A stretch of 64,000 nt of DNA from Planotetraspora sp. A-T 1434 (GCF_025420585.1 NZ_JAOEGB010000012.1:1-64000), one strand, 5' to 3'. Counted from the first letter of the stretch, positions 15,315 to 23,476 are shown. The notes: generated by a model from the sequence alone, not told the origin. Program-made: numbers and translations.

Positions 15315-16193
15315 ATGACCGAGGTGTTCACGCTCGGAGAGGCGCTGGGCGTCGTCTCGGCCGACCGGATCAGGCACGACATGACCGCGCGTCTCGACGT
15401 CGAGGGCGCCGAGCTCACGGTGGCGGTGGGGCTGGCGAGGCTCGGTCACACCGTCACCTGGCTCGGCCGGGTCAGCGTCGACGAGCTCGGCGTCCGGACG
15501 CTCACCGTGCTGCGGGGCGAGGGAGTCGACGTCTCCCATGTCCGGATCGACGAGACCGCGCCGACCGGCATCGTGATCCGCCAGCGCCGGATCGGCCGCC
15601 TGTCGCACGCGGTCCACTACCGGGAGGGCTCCGCGGGGTCGCGCCTTTCCACGGGCGACGTCCCCGCGGAGGCCATCCAGTCGGCGAGAGTTCTGCACGT
15701 CACCGGCATCACCCCGGCGCTCAGCGGATACGCCTGGAGCGCCGTCCACCACGCGGTCAAGCTGGCGACAGACGCCGGAGTGCTCGTCTCCGTGGACGTG
15801 AACCACCGCCCCCATCTGTGGGAGAGCGTGGAGGAGGCCCGGCAGGCACTGAGCGAGCTGGCCGTCTCGGCCGACATCCTCTTCGCCACCCAGGACGAGT
15901 TGCAGCTCGTGGACACGGCGCTTCCGGGGATCCCCGAGCTGGTCGTCACGCGTGGCGCCAAGGGCGCGAGCGCGACCGTCGACGGTCTGCGCTACGACAC
16001 CCAGGCCGCCCCCGTGACCGCGGTCGATCCCACCGGAGTCGGCGGCGCCTTCGTCGCCGGATATCTCAGCGCGCTCCTCGACGGCCTGCATCCCGCCGAC
16101 CGGCTGAAGCGCGGCATCTCGCTCGCCGCCTTTTCCGTGGCCGGTCCCAGCTCGTGGCAGGGCCTTCCCACCCGTGCCGAATTGCCGCCGTGA
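15315..16193 (+). CDS. PfkB-family carbohydrate kinase homologue, catalytic Asp replaced
   Basis: 292 residues. The fold is that of the ribokinase/PfkB family (2-keto-3-deoxygluconate kinase-like): EALGVVS opening, TVAVGLARLGHTVTWLGRVSVDELG (about 35-59) and VSVDVNHRP (about 157-165). The C-terminal signature normally reads DTxGAGDAF with the last Asp as catalytic base. Here it reads DPTGVGGAF (residues 238-246), so Gly244 replaces that Asp. Phosphotransfer is therefore doubtful; a regulatory or degenerate role is possible. It may originally have phosphorylated a sugar acid. Three AGAAACGGYT repeats lie just upstream. Its stop abuts the remnant of an oppositely oriented oxidoreductase. Confidence 0.8.
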   Translation: MTEVFTLGEALGVVSADRIRHDMTARLDVEGAELTVAVGLARLGHTVTWLGRVSVDELGVRTLTVLRGEGVDVSHVRIDETAPTGIVIRQRRIGRLSHAVHYREGSAGSRLSTGDVPAEAIQSARVLHVTGITPALSGYAWSAVHHAVKLATDAGVLVSVDVNHRPHLWESVEEARQALSELAVSADILFATQDELQLVDTALPGIPELVVTRGAKGASATVDGLRYDTQAAPVTAVDPTGVGGAFVAGYLSALLDGLHPADRLKRGISLAAFSVAGPSSWQGLPTRAELPP

Positions 16194-16525
16194 TCACGCG
16201 TTCCAGGGCTCGCTCCTGACGCGGGCGTTGCCGGGGTCGTAGAGAGGCTCGCGAACGATCTCCGCGCCGACCCCCCGTTGATCCCGATCTCCACGCGGGT
16301 GCCGGCCCCTGTGTCCATGGGCAGGTGCGCGTAGGCGATCGAGCCGCGGACGCGGTAGCCGTACCCGCCGCTGGTCACCCGGGAGACCGGCTGTCAGTCC
16401 AGCCAAGCCGGGCCAAGGGGTATGGCCACGCCGCATCCGGCCACACCCCCGCCGATCACCACTGCTTGGGCTTCCACGGAGAGTTGTGACGTTGGTACCG
16501 TCCCAGCTACCTGAGAAGTCGGCAT
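16194..16525 (-). pseudogene. Remnant of a FAD oxidoreductase fused to GcvT (dimethylglycine/sarcosine dehydrogenase-like)
   Basis: Reading from 16525, the N-terminus MPTSQ...AQAVVIGGGVAGCGVA is the FAD-binding start of a GcvT-fused oxidoreductase and ends after about 46 residues at a stop near 16388. Immediately downstream on the same strand comes the extreme C-terminus of the same family: VTSGGYGYRVRGSIAYAHLP...GTRVEI, then, after a frameshift, EIVREPLYDPGNARV and a stop at 16194. Full-length members have about 800 residues, so some 700 were deleted. The neighbouring permease may once have imported its substrate. Confidence 0.75.
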
Positions 16526-16570
16526 GAGGTTGCTTGTTTCTGTAACACCCGGCCCAGACAATCGGATCAA

Positions 16571-16588
16571 TGGTCTGAAGGTAGACCA
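16571..16588 (+). promoter_or_regulatory. GntR-type operator candidate before the small gene/permease operon
   Basis: TGGTCT at 16571-16576 and AGACCA at 16583-16588 form an inverted repeat with a 6-bp centre, just before AGGAG of the small gene. The TGGTnt/AnACCA form resembles GntR/FadR-family operators. No GntR gene is in the window. Confidence 0.5.
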
Positions 16589-16601
16589 AAAGGAGCCGGG
16601 C

Positions 16602-16937
16602 ATGCCAGATGCCGTCAATGACGCGCTGGATCTCGTCGCGGGCCGGGCCGGACGGCCGGTCACCTCGCGCTACGTGAACGACTTCTCCATCTTGATCATT
16701 TCCAACCTGGCGTGGACGCTCTGGTTCGCCGTCCACCAGCGGCTGGTCCGCGACCGGGCTCTTCCCCAGCGGCTGGTCCGCGACCGGGCTCTTCCCCAGC
16801 GGCTGGTCCGCGACCGGGCTCTTCCCGGCTTCGACCACAGCGCGGAGGCCGCGGACAAGTTCGCGCAGGCCGTTCGCGACATCGAGGATCCGAGCTTCGG
16901 CCATCTCATCGACGGCCGGATACCGCCCACGAACTAG
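16602..16937 (+). CDS. Small protein with three perfect 10-residue repeats, upstream of permease
   Basis: 111 residues. Residues 1-45 include a hydrophobic segment (YVNDFSILIISNLAWTLWFAV). A perfect triple repeat QRLVRDRALP follows (residues 46-75), then a C-terminal part SAEAADKFAQAVRDIEDPSF. AGGAG lies 6 bp before the ATG. The permease start is 10 bp after its stop, so the two are probably cotranscribed. No family recognised. The repeat looks like a recent in-frame expansion, because the DNA copies are identical. Confidence 0.65.
   Translation: MPDAVNDALDLVAGRAGRPVTSRYVNDFSILIISNLAWTLWFAVHQRLVRDRALPQRLVRDRALPQRLVRDRALPGFDHSAEAADKFAQAVRDIEDPSFGHLIDGRIPPTN
16737..16826 (+). repeat. Three perfect 30-bp tandem repeats inside a coding gene
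   Basis: Three identical 30-bp units at 16737-16766, 16767-16796 and 16797-16826 each begin CAGCGGCTGG and end GGGCTCTTCCC. Identity at third codon positions shows recent expansion. The unit length keeps the reading frame. Confidence 0.95.
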
Positions 16938-16947
16938 AGGAGGCCTG

Positions 16948-18498
16948 ATGGCGCAAGCCCTCGACGACGACGCCCAACGACTTGCCGAGCTCGGTTACAA
17001 GCAGGAGCTCTCCCGGACCTGGAGCGGGTTCTCCAATTTCGCGATCTCTTTCTCCATCATCTCGATCCTGGCCGGCTGCTTCACCACCTTCGGCCAGGCG
17101 TGGAACAACGGAGGGCCTCTCGCCATCTCCGTGGGCTGGCCGCTGATCTCGGCTTTCATCCTGATCATTGGTTTCTGCATGTCGGAGCTGGTCTCGGCAT
17201 ACCCGACCGCAGGCGGCATCTACTGGTGGGCGGCCAAGCTGGGCAGGCCGATCCACGGCTGGTTCACCGGCTGGCTCAACCTCGTGGGGCTGATCGCGGT
17301 CACCGCGTCCGTGGACTACGGCTGCGCCACGTTCCTCAACATCACGATCGGCCGGTTCAGCGACAGCTGGGCCAAGGGCGACGCGCTGCGGCAGACGTTC
17401 CTGCTGTTCGCGATCATCCTGGTGCTCCACGCGCTGATCAACATCTACAGCCACCGGCTGATCTCGGTGCTCCAGAACGTCTCCGTCTGGTGGCACGTGT
17501 TCGGAGCGGCGGCGGTCGTCCTCATCCTGATCTTCGGACCGTCGAAGCACCAGAGCGTCAGCTTCCTGTTCGAGCGGTTCAACAACTCGGGCTTCGGAGA
17601 CGGCACCACCTCAGGGCCGACGTTCTGGCTCTACGTCCTGCCGCTGGGCTTCCTGCTCACGCAGTACACGATCACCGGGTTCGACGCGTGCGCGCACGTG
17701 TCCGAGGAGACGCACGGCGCCGCCAAGACGGCCGCCAAGGGGCTGTGGCAGTCGATCTTCTACTCCGCGATCGGCGGCTGGATCCTCCTGCTGGCCTTCC
17801 TGTTCGCGGCCACGGACGTGGACGCGGTCAACAAGGAGTTCGGCTTCGTCGGGGCCATCTTCACGTCGTCGCTGTCGTCGAGCCTCGCCACGGTGATCTT
17901 CGGGATCTCGACCATCGGGCAGTTCTTCTGCGGCATGAGCTGCGTGACGTCGATGTCGCGGATGACCTACGCGTTCTCCCGTGACGGCGCGGTCCCCGGC
18001 TGGCGGCTGTGGTCGCGCGTGGACAAGAACCGGACCCCGGTCAACGCCATCATCGGCGGCTGCGCCGTGGCCCTGCTGATCACCCTGCCCGCGCTGTACG
18101 CGCCTCCCGGGAGCGCCACCCCCGTGGCGTTCCTCGCGGTGGTGTCCATCGCGGTCATCGGGCTCTACCTCGCGTTCCTCATCCCGATCTGGCTTCGGCT
18201 CCGCGCGGGAGACTCGTTCCAGCCGGGGCCGTGGACGCTGGGCGGCAAGTACAAGGTCCTCGGGTGGATCTCCGTGGTGGAGATCGCCATCATCTCGATC
18301 TACTTCATCCTGCCCATCGCACCGGCGGGCGTTCCGGGGAACAAGGGCTTCACCTGGACCTCCGTGAACTACGCGCCCATCGCCGTGGGCGCCGTGCTCA
18401 TCGGCATCGCCCTGTGGTGGGCGCTGTCCGCCAGGCACTGGTTCACCGGCCCGCGCCGCACCGTCGAGGACGCCGAGGCCGCCGAGCCCGTCGCCTGA
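16948..18498 (+). CDS. APC-family amino acid / choline-type permease
   Basis: 516 residues with about 12 membrane helices. The opening LAELGYKQELSRTWSGFSNFAISFSIISILAG matches the amino acid-choline transporter branch (GABA, choline or related amines) of the APC superfamily. GGIYWWAAKLG and FDACAHVSEETHGA are further family signatures. Probably a proton-coupled importer of an amine. The decayed FAD/GcvT oxidoreductase alongside points to methylated glycine or choline catabolism, but that is inference. GAGGAGG precedes the ATG. It shares a transcript with the repeat-bearing small gene. Confidence 0.9.
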   Translation: MAQALDDDAQRLAELGYKQELSRTWSGFSNFAISFSIISILAGCFTTFGQAWNNGGPLAISVGWPLISAFILIIGFCMSELVSAYPTAGGIYWWAAKLGRPIHGWFTGWLNLVGLIAVTASVDYGCATFLNITIGRFSDSWAKGDALRQTFLLFAIILVLHALINIYSHRLISVLQNVSVWWHVFGAAAVVLILIFGPSKHQSVSFLFERFNNSGFGDGTTSGPTFWLYVLPLGFLLTQYTITGFDACAHVSEETHGAAKTAAKGLWQSIFYSAIGGWILLLAFLFAATDVDAVNKEFGFVGAIFTSSLSSSLATVIFGISTIGQFFCGMSCVTSMSRMTYAFSRDGAVPGWRLWSRVDKNRTPVNAIIGGCAVALLITLPALYAPPGSATPVAFLAVVSIAVIGLYLAFLIPIWLRLRAGDSFQPGPWTLGGKYKVLGWISVVEIAIISIYFILPIAPAGVPGNKGFTWTSVNYAPIAVGAVLIGIALWWALSARHWFTGPRRTVEDAEAAEPVA

Positions 18499-18553
18499 CC
18501 CTCCCCGACCCGTCCCGGCTGTCCCTGTCTGTCCCTGTCTGTCCCCGACTGTC

Positions 18554-18589
18554 CCGTACGGCCCGCCCCGCCCGGAGCGGGCCGTACGG
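18554..18589. terminator. Terminator between permease and lipB
   Basis: CCGTACGGCCCGC and GCGGGCCGTACGG make a perfect 13-bp stem with a 10-nt loop, 55 bp after the permease stop and just before the convergent lipB stop. Three 10-bp units related to GTCCCTGTCT lie directly upstream (18521-18550). Confidence 0.85.
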
Positions 18590-18604
18590 CTGAGCGGGAA
18601 CGGA

Positions 18605-19246
18605 TCAGGAGGCTTCGAACGCGCGGGCGACGGTGACGCGGGTCTCGTCCATGGAGGCCTCGCCCAGCTCACGCGCCACGGAGGTCATGTCCACGTCGGG
18701 CATCCCGCAGGGGATGGCGAGGTCCCACGGCGTGAGGTCGCCGTCGACGTTGAGCGCGAAGCCGTGGCTGGTGACCGACCGGCTGGACCGCATGCCGATC
18801 GACACGATCTTGCGGGCCGTGTCGCGGGTCCAGACGCCGGTGAGCAGCTCCGACCCTGGCGGGGTGTCACGCCTCTCCGCCGGGACGCCCAGCTCGCCCA
18901 GCGCCTCGACAAGCCGCAACTCGACCTCGCGGATGTAGTCGACGACGCCTTCGCCGGCACGGAGCTTCACGATGAGGTAGCCCACGAGCTGCCCGGGGCC
19001 GTGGTAGGTGAGCTGCCCGCCCCGGCCGGTCGTGACGACCGGGATGCCGGCCGAGGGGTCGGGCAGGTGCGCCGCCAGCGTGCGCTTGCCGACGGTGAAG
19101 ACCGAGGGATGGCTGAGCAGCCAGAGCGTGTCCGGCCGCTCGTCGTCCTGCCGTTCCTGGACCAGCGCCTCCATACGTTCCATGGCCTTGTCGTAGTCGA
19201 CCAGCTCGTCCTGGATGAGTGCCAGCGGCCTTGCCTGCATATTCAT
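18605..19246 (-). CDS. lipB: Lipoyl(octanoyl) transferase LipB
   Basis: 213 residues. It moves octanoyl from acyl carrier protein to lipoyl domains, the first step of lipoate synthesis. The catalytic pair is present: Cys180 in IPCGMPDVDM and Lys146 in RKIVSIGMR. The conserved RGGQLTYHGPGQLVGY motif lies at about 75-90 and SHGFALNV at about 160-167. The ATG at 19246 has GGAAGAGG upstream; a second ATG two codons later is possible. In many actinomycetes lipA is adjacent; here it is not in the window. Confidence 0.93.
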   Translation of the reverse strand: MNMQARPLALIQDELVDYDKAMERMEALVQERQDDERPDTLWLLSHPSVFTVGKRTLAAHLPDPSAGIPVVTTGRGGQLTYHGPGQLVGYLIVKLRAGEGVVDYIREVELRLVEALGELGVPAERRDTPPGSELLTGVWTRDTARKIVSIGMRSSRSVTSHGFALNVDGDLTPWDLAIPCGMPDVDMTSVARELGEASMDETRVTVARAFEAS

Positions 19247-19297
19247 GTCACCTCTTCCTTTGCGAGCATAGAGCGCCGCTCCGGAACCCACGCGCCC

Positions 19298-19347
19298 GGC
19301 TCCGCCCAGACCCCGCCCCGAAGGCTCCGCCCAGACCCCGCCCCGAA
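19298..19347. repeat. Perfect 25-bp tandem duplication
   Basis: Two identical 25-bp units (19298-19322 and 19323-19347), each starting GGCTCCGCCCAGACC, lie between lipB and the PspC gene. A partial third unit follows. Noncoding. Confidence 0.9.
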
Positions 19348-19375
19348 GGCCCGGCTGGACGGCAGCCGGGCGGCC

Positions 19376-19567
19376 TCAGCGGTAGCCCGCTCCGACCGGG
19401 GCCTTGGGCACCGCGATCCACATGATGAGGTAGATGACGAACTGCGGGCCGGGCAGCAGGCAGGAGAGCAGGAACAGCAGCCTCACGGCGGTCGGCGTCA
19501 TGCCGTAGCGCTCCGCGATCCCTCCGCAGACACCGGCGATGATCTTGTGCTGTCTCGATCGGTACAT
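19376..19567 (-). CDS. PspC domain small membrane protein
   Basis: 63 residues, a single PspC domain. RSRQHKIIAGVCGGIAERYGM is the diagnostic N-terminal motif, followed by one amphipathic and one strongly hydrophobic helix ending MWIAVPKAP. Stand-alone PspC proteins sit in the inner face of the membrane and are linked to phage-shock-type envelope stress sensing. AAGGGGG lies upstream of the ATG at 19567. Confidence 0.88.
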   Translation of the reverse strand: MYRSRQHKIIAGVCGGIAERYGMTPTAVRLLFLLSCLLPGPQFVIYLIMWIAVPKAPVGAGYR

Positions 19568-19678
19568 CGGCGAACCCCCTTCGTCATGCGGTTCAACTGT
19601 CATACGGTTCAACGAACCGCTCAGGAGACCCCGTTCCGCAGGAGACCCTGAGAAAACCCTGACTCGGGATCAGGCGGC

Positions 19679-20704
19679 TCAGCGCCAGAGGTCGCAGGAG
19701 CTGTACGCGGCGGCGCAGGGATCCATGACCACGTTCCCGCGGATGAAGGCGATCCACAGCCGGTGCCCGGCGACGGCCAGGCGGGCGCGGAAGCCGTCGA
19801 GGAGCAGCAGCCAGGCCAGCCAGCCCGCCGCCAGGACCGCCCAGTAGGAGATCAGCCGGTAGAGGAGCACCACGGCCGCCGCCGCGCCGCCCGTGACTCC
19901 CGCCGCGATCAACGTGCCGGCCAGACCGAGCTCTGTGACGCCGAGCCCTCCGGGGATGAGGGCCGGAACCGCGGCGGCCTTCGCGGCGACGTAGGCGAGC
20001 AGCACCGTGTGCGGCCCGATCGTCACCCCGGCCGCCGCGCACACCGCCGCCAGGCACGCCACGTCCAGCAGCCAGTTGGCGAGCGCGAGGCCGATCAGCG
20101 CCAGCCGGTCGCGTCCGGCGAGCCTGATCGCGCCCCTGGCGGCCCGCAGTTGGTCGAACGTCCCGGGGCTGCGCCGTCGCAGCCAGTCACGCAGCCCCCG
20201 GGGGCGCAGCACGACGGCGGCCGAGGCGGTCACGGCGAGCGCGGCGAGGGCCAGCACGGTGGGCACCCTGGTGGAGGGCTGGCCCAGCAGGGCAATCAGG
20301 CAGAGCACGCAGAACGTGGCCGTCGAGTAGACGCCACTCAGCACGAGCGTGGCCGCGGTCAGCGGCTTCGCCGCCCCGAGCCGGGCGAACTGGCGCGTGG
20401 CGTAGGCGATCGACAGCACCGGCCCCGCCGGAAGCGAGTTGGACACGGCGTTGCGCGCGTAGGTGAGCGCCACGGCCCGATGAACCGTCAGGTGTGCTCC
20501 GCCCAGCGTGAGGAGGCGGCGGGTCAGCCGGGCGAAGGTCGCCATGGACATGGCCTCCGCCACCACGGCGACGCCGAGCCAGCCGGGGCGGAGGCCCGTC
20601 ATGGAACGCGAGAGCTCGTCGCCGTCGGGGATCTTGTCCTTGAGGACGAACAGCGCCAGCCCGGCCGCGCCGAGCACCAGTGCCCATCTCAACGGGCGAG
20701 ACAT
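19679..20704 (-). CDS. UPF0104 / lysylphosphatidylglycerol synthase-type integral membrane protein
   Basis: 341 residues with about 8 membrane helices. LTYARNAVSNSLPAGPVLSIAYATRQF and IPGGLGVTELGLAGTLIAAGV are the paired signatures of the flippase-like domain found in MprF and in glycosyl/dolichol-phosphate synthase neighbours. No aminoacyl-transferase half is present, so lipid flipping or transport is the likelier role. The ATG at 20704 has AAGGAG upstream. Monocistronic. Confidence 0.82.
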   Translation of the reverse strand: MSRPLRWALVLGAAGLALFVLKDKIPDGDELSRSMTGLRPGWLGVAVVAEAMSMATFARLTRRLLTLGGAHLTVHRAVALTYARNAVSNSLPAGPVLSIAYATRQFARLGAAKPLTAATLVLSGVYSTATFCVLCLIALLGQPSTRVPTVLALAALAVTASAAVVLRPRGLRDWLRRRSPGTFDQLRAARGAIRLAGRDRLALIGLALANWLLDVACLAAVCAAAGVTIGPHTVLLAYVAAKAAAVPALIPGGLGVTELGLAGTLIAAGVTGGAAAAVVLLYRLISYWAVLAAGWLAWLLLLDGFRARLAVAGHRLWIAFIRGNVVMDPCAAAYSSCDLWR

Positions 20705-20901
20705 GGGGACTCCTTGTCTTCTGTGCGGTCCCGCCGGTGGTGACCGGCCGGACCGCGTTCCACGGGAATGGTGACTCCCGAGGCGGGGGTGGGGCGATGC
20801 CGGATCTGCGGCAATTGCCCCATCCGAGATTGCCAGGTTCCGGAAATCGGCCGGCAAGCGCCCCCACCCTGGAACCTGATCTCCGCCTGCATCCGCGTAT
20901 A

Positions 20902-20917
20902 GGGTGTAATCACACCC
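20902..20917 (+). promoter_or_regulatory. Small dyad upstream of the LURP-one gene
   Basis: GGGTGT and ACACCC flank AATC and end 15 bp before the LURP-one start codon. Their position suggests an operator overlapping the transcript start. Confidence 0.4.
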
Positions 20918-20932
20918 CCTATGGAGATTCAC

Positions 20933-21511
20933 ATGGATATCTCGAACCTTCAGGCGCAGACTCGGCTCATCCTGCGTCAGAAGATCACCATGATGGTGAA
21001 CCGGTACGTCGTCCATGTGGCCCAGCCCGACGACTCGGAAGGGCCGACCGTCGCGTTCGCCGAGCAGAAGCGGCTGGCCTTCAAGGAGCAGGTGACGCTC
21101 TACACGGACGAGTCACGGCAGCAGGCACTCTCCGGGTTCAAGGCCCGCAAGGTCATCGACCTCGGGAGCGGGTACGACGTGGTGGACCACACCGGCGCGC
21201 CCATCGGCATGTTCCGCAAGGACTTCGGCCAGTCGCTGCTGCGCTCGACGTGGCACCTCCAGCAGCCCGGCCTGCCGACCCTGACCGGCCAGGAGCGCAA
21301 CTTCGCCGTCGCGCTGCTGCGCCGCTTCGCCGACTCGTTGTCGTGGCTGCCCTACCACTTCGACTTCAGTGTGGGCGCCTCCATCGCCTTCTCCGTGGAC
21401 CGCCGGTGGGGCCTGCGGGACCGGTACGTCATCGACATCCACGACCCCCGCCTCGACCGCCGGCTCGTCATCGCCATGGCCGTGGCCCTCGACGCCCTCC
21501 AATCCCGCTGA
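20933..21511 (+). CDS. LURP-one-related (tubby-like fold) protein
   Basis: 192 residues. It resembles LOR/scramblase-like proteins: RLILRQKITMMVNRYVV opening, LAFKEQVTLYTDESR, SGFKARKVIDLGSGYDVVDHTGAPIGMFRKDF (about 68-98) and a C-terminal segment RWGLRDRYVIDIHDP. The fold is a 12-strand barrel around a central helix. Biochemical function in bacteria is unknown. GGAG precedes the ATG at 20933. Expressed alone. Confidence 0.8.
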   Translation: MDISNLQAQTRLILRQKITMMVNRYVVHVAQPDDSEGPTVAFAEQKRLAFKEQVTLYTDESRQQALSGFKARKVIDLGSGYDVVDHTGAPIGMFRKDFGQSLLRSTWHLQQPGLPTLTGQERNFAVALLRRFADSLSWLPYHFDFSVGASIAFSVDRRWGLRDRYVIDIHDPRLDRRLVIAMAVALDALQSR

Positions 21512-21710
21512 CCTCGGCCGATGCCCATCTCCGTACGGCATGCCGTACGTCGGGGAATCGAGAGGGGACGCCCCCTGTTACAGTTGACGGAAGTCGCCGA
21601 TGCGAAGCAGTGGCCCATAGAGCCTATGGAGCGGCCTCGCGTCGTCTGTTACATTGACGATAGATCGCATGGTTCTGGCCCCATCTGCGGCCCATGCGCT
21701 CCCCCTCGGC

Positions 21711-21829
21711 GTGATCATGCACGAACTCCTGGAGTAGCCGTCTGAGCTGCTCACATGGTCGCCGTGATCTGGCACAAGTTCCTTGGTGCCGGCGTTGACC
21801 TGCGAAAGCCCCGTTCGTGATCACGCGCC
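21711..21829 (+). repeat. Array A of the GTGATCATGCAC element (3 units, 53-bp period)
   Basis: Unit starts at 21711 (GTGATCATGCAC), 21764 (GTGATCTGGCACAAGTTCC) and 21817 (GTGATCACGCGCC) are spaced exactly 53 bp. The tail of unit 2 (CCTGCGAAAGCC) resembles the tail of units in array B (CCTGCGCAAACCC). All are in the + orientation, in the 491-bp gap between the LURP-one and rho-like genes. The rest of the gap has no recognisable gene. Confidence 0.75.
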
Positions 21830-22002
21830 GCCCTCTCATCTGGCGGCTCCGGGAGCAACGCGTCGGACTCCTCCTCCATGTCGGCGCCCACCGCACCGCC
21901 GAGGAGGCTCCACGCGACCTACGTCGCGACACTCTCACGCCGCCGCCCGGTCGCCCCTCCCATGGAACCTGGGCCGGCATCCCAACTCAAAAGGAAACGA
22001 TC

Positions 22003-23154
22003 ATGACAACTACCCTCACCGCCGCTCCGCGGTCCCGCGTGGACGGCGGCAAAACCGGGTCCGGCCGTACGGCCGAGCGGCCCGCGAAACCCGTGTCCAG
22101 CACGGGCGTCCTCGACGTCACGGCGAAGAACGCCGTCCTCCGCGCCCGCGGATACCTGCCGGGGCCGAACGACGTCGTCGTCCCGCTCACTCTGGTGCGC
22201 GACCACGGCCTGCGCTCCGGCGATGTCGTCTACGGCACGTCCCAGGGAGGCAGGCTGACCGCTGTCGACACGGTGAACGGCCTCCCTCCGGGGCGGCCCC
22301 GTCCCGACTTCGCCGACCTCGTCCCCTTCCATCCCGACGAACGGCTCCGCCTCGAAACCTCGCCCGGAGTGCTCGCCACCCGCGTGATCGACCTGCTGGC
22401 GCCGATCGGGAAGGGGCAGCGCGGCCTGATCGTGGCGCCGCCCAAGGCAGGCAAGACCCTGCTCCTCAAGGCGATCGCCAACGCGATCACCACCAACCAC
22501 CCCGAATGCCATCTCATGGTCGTGCTCGTCGACGAGCGGCCCGAAGAGGTCACCGACATGCGGGAATCCGTCAAGGCCGAGGTCATCGCCTCGACGTTCG
22601 ACCGGCCCGCCCAGGAGCACATCGCCGCCACGGAGCTCGCCGTCGAGCGGGCCAAGCGCCTCGTCGAGCTCGGCTACGACGTGGTCATACTCATCGACTC
22701 GATCACCCGGCTCGCCCGCGCGTACAACATGGCCGCCCCCAACGGCGGGCGCATCCTGACCGGCGGCCTCGACGCGCGAGCCGTACACCCGCCGAAGCGC
22801 GTGCTGGGCGCGGCCCGCAACGTGCTGGACGGGGGCTCGCTCACGATTCTCGCGACCGCGCTCATCGACACCGGCTCGAAGATGGACGACTACCTCTTCG
22901 AGGAGTTCAAGAGCACCGGCAACATGGAGCTGCGGCTCAGCCGGAGCCTCGCCGAGAAGCGGGTCTTCCCCGCTGTCGACGTCACCGGATCGGGCACCCG
23001 GCGGGAGGAGCTCATGCTCGACGCCGCCGAGCTGCCCCTCGTCTGGAAGCTCCGCAAGGCGCTGCACAACCAGGAGTCGTTCGAGCCGTTCCTGGCCACG
23101 ATGAAGAACACCGGCTCGAACGCCGAGCTGCTCCTCACCCTTCGGAACGCCTGA
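22003..23154 (+). CDS. rho: Short Rho transcription termination factor paralogue
   Basis: 383 residues, against about 420 in E. coli and over 600 in primary actinobacterial Rho. It has the central and C-terminal parts: RNA-binding region (about 40-90: GYLPGPNDVVVPL...LRSGDVVYG), Walker A APPKAGKT at 145-152, Walker B VVILIDSITRLARAYN, and the Q/R-loop region GGLDARAVHPPKR. The N-terminal Rho_N helix bundle is missing; the first 30 residues are polar and disordered-looking. It is probably a second Rho, because the long primary gene usually sits beside prfA/atp genes. AAGGAAAC precedes the ATG at 22003. A GTGATCATGCAC array lies upstream and another about 320 bp downstream. Confidence 0.88.
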   Translation: MTTTLTAAPRSRVDGGKTGSGRTAERPAKPVSSTGVLDVTAKNAVLRARGYLPGPNDVVVPLTLVRDHGLRSGDVVYGTSQGGRLTAVDTVNGLPPGRPRPDFADLVPFHPDERLRLETSPGVLATRVIDLLAPIGKGQRGLIVAPPKAGKTLLLKAIANAITTNHPECHLMVVLVDERPEEVTDMRESVKAEVIASTFDRPAQEHIAATELAVERAKRLVELGYDVVILIDSITRLARAYNMAAPNGGRILTGGLDARAVHPPKRVLGAARNVLDGGSLTILATALIDTGSKMDDYLFEEFKSTGNMELRLSRSLAEKRVFPAVDVTGSGTRREELMLDAAELPLVWKLRKALHNQESFEPFLATMKNTGSNAELLLTLRNA

Positions 23155-23176
23155 GCTCCCTGGCATGATCGCCCCT

Positions 23177-23452
23177 ATGAGCCAGTGGCGCGTCCTCATC
23201 GAGGAGAACATCGGCATCGGGGACCGCAAGGAATGGCGGATCTCCGACATCTACGAGGTCAAGGGCGAGCGCGAAGAGGCGCGCTCCATCGCGAGGGAGC
23301 TGGCCGTTCGGCACACGCCCAAGCACCCGGCCCTCCCGCAGGAGCGGGCGGTGTACCGGATCAACGACGACATGTGGCTGACATTGATCATCGGTCTCAC
23401 GGCGCGCTCCCACTACCGCGTCACAGTCGCCGAGCTCCTCCTCCGCGACTGA
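23177..23452 (+). CDS. Conserved-looking small protein of unknown function
   Basis: 91 residues, acidic/basic mixed, no signal or membrane segment: SQWRVLIEENIGIGDRKEW, a central charged helix (EVKGEREEARSIARELAVRH), then YRINDDMWLTLIIGLTARSHYRVTVAELL. It reads like a compact alpha/beta domain. It starts 22 bp after the rho-like stop, so the two may be cotranscribed. No strong ribosome-binding site. Array B begins 24 bp after its stop. Family not recognised. Confidence 0.65.
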   Translation: MSQWRVLIEENIGIGDRKEWRISDIYEVKGEREEARSIARELAVRHTPKHPALPQERAVYRINDDMWLTLIIGLTARSHYRVTVAELLLRD

Positions 23453-23476
23453 CCCCCGCCCCCACCCACCTTCAGC

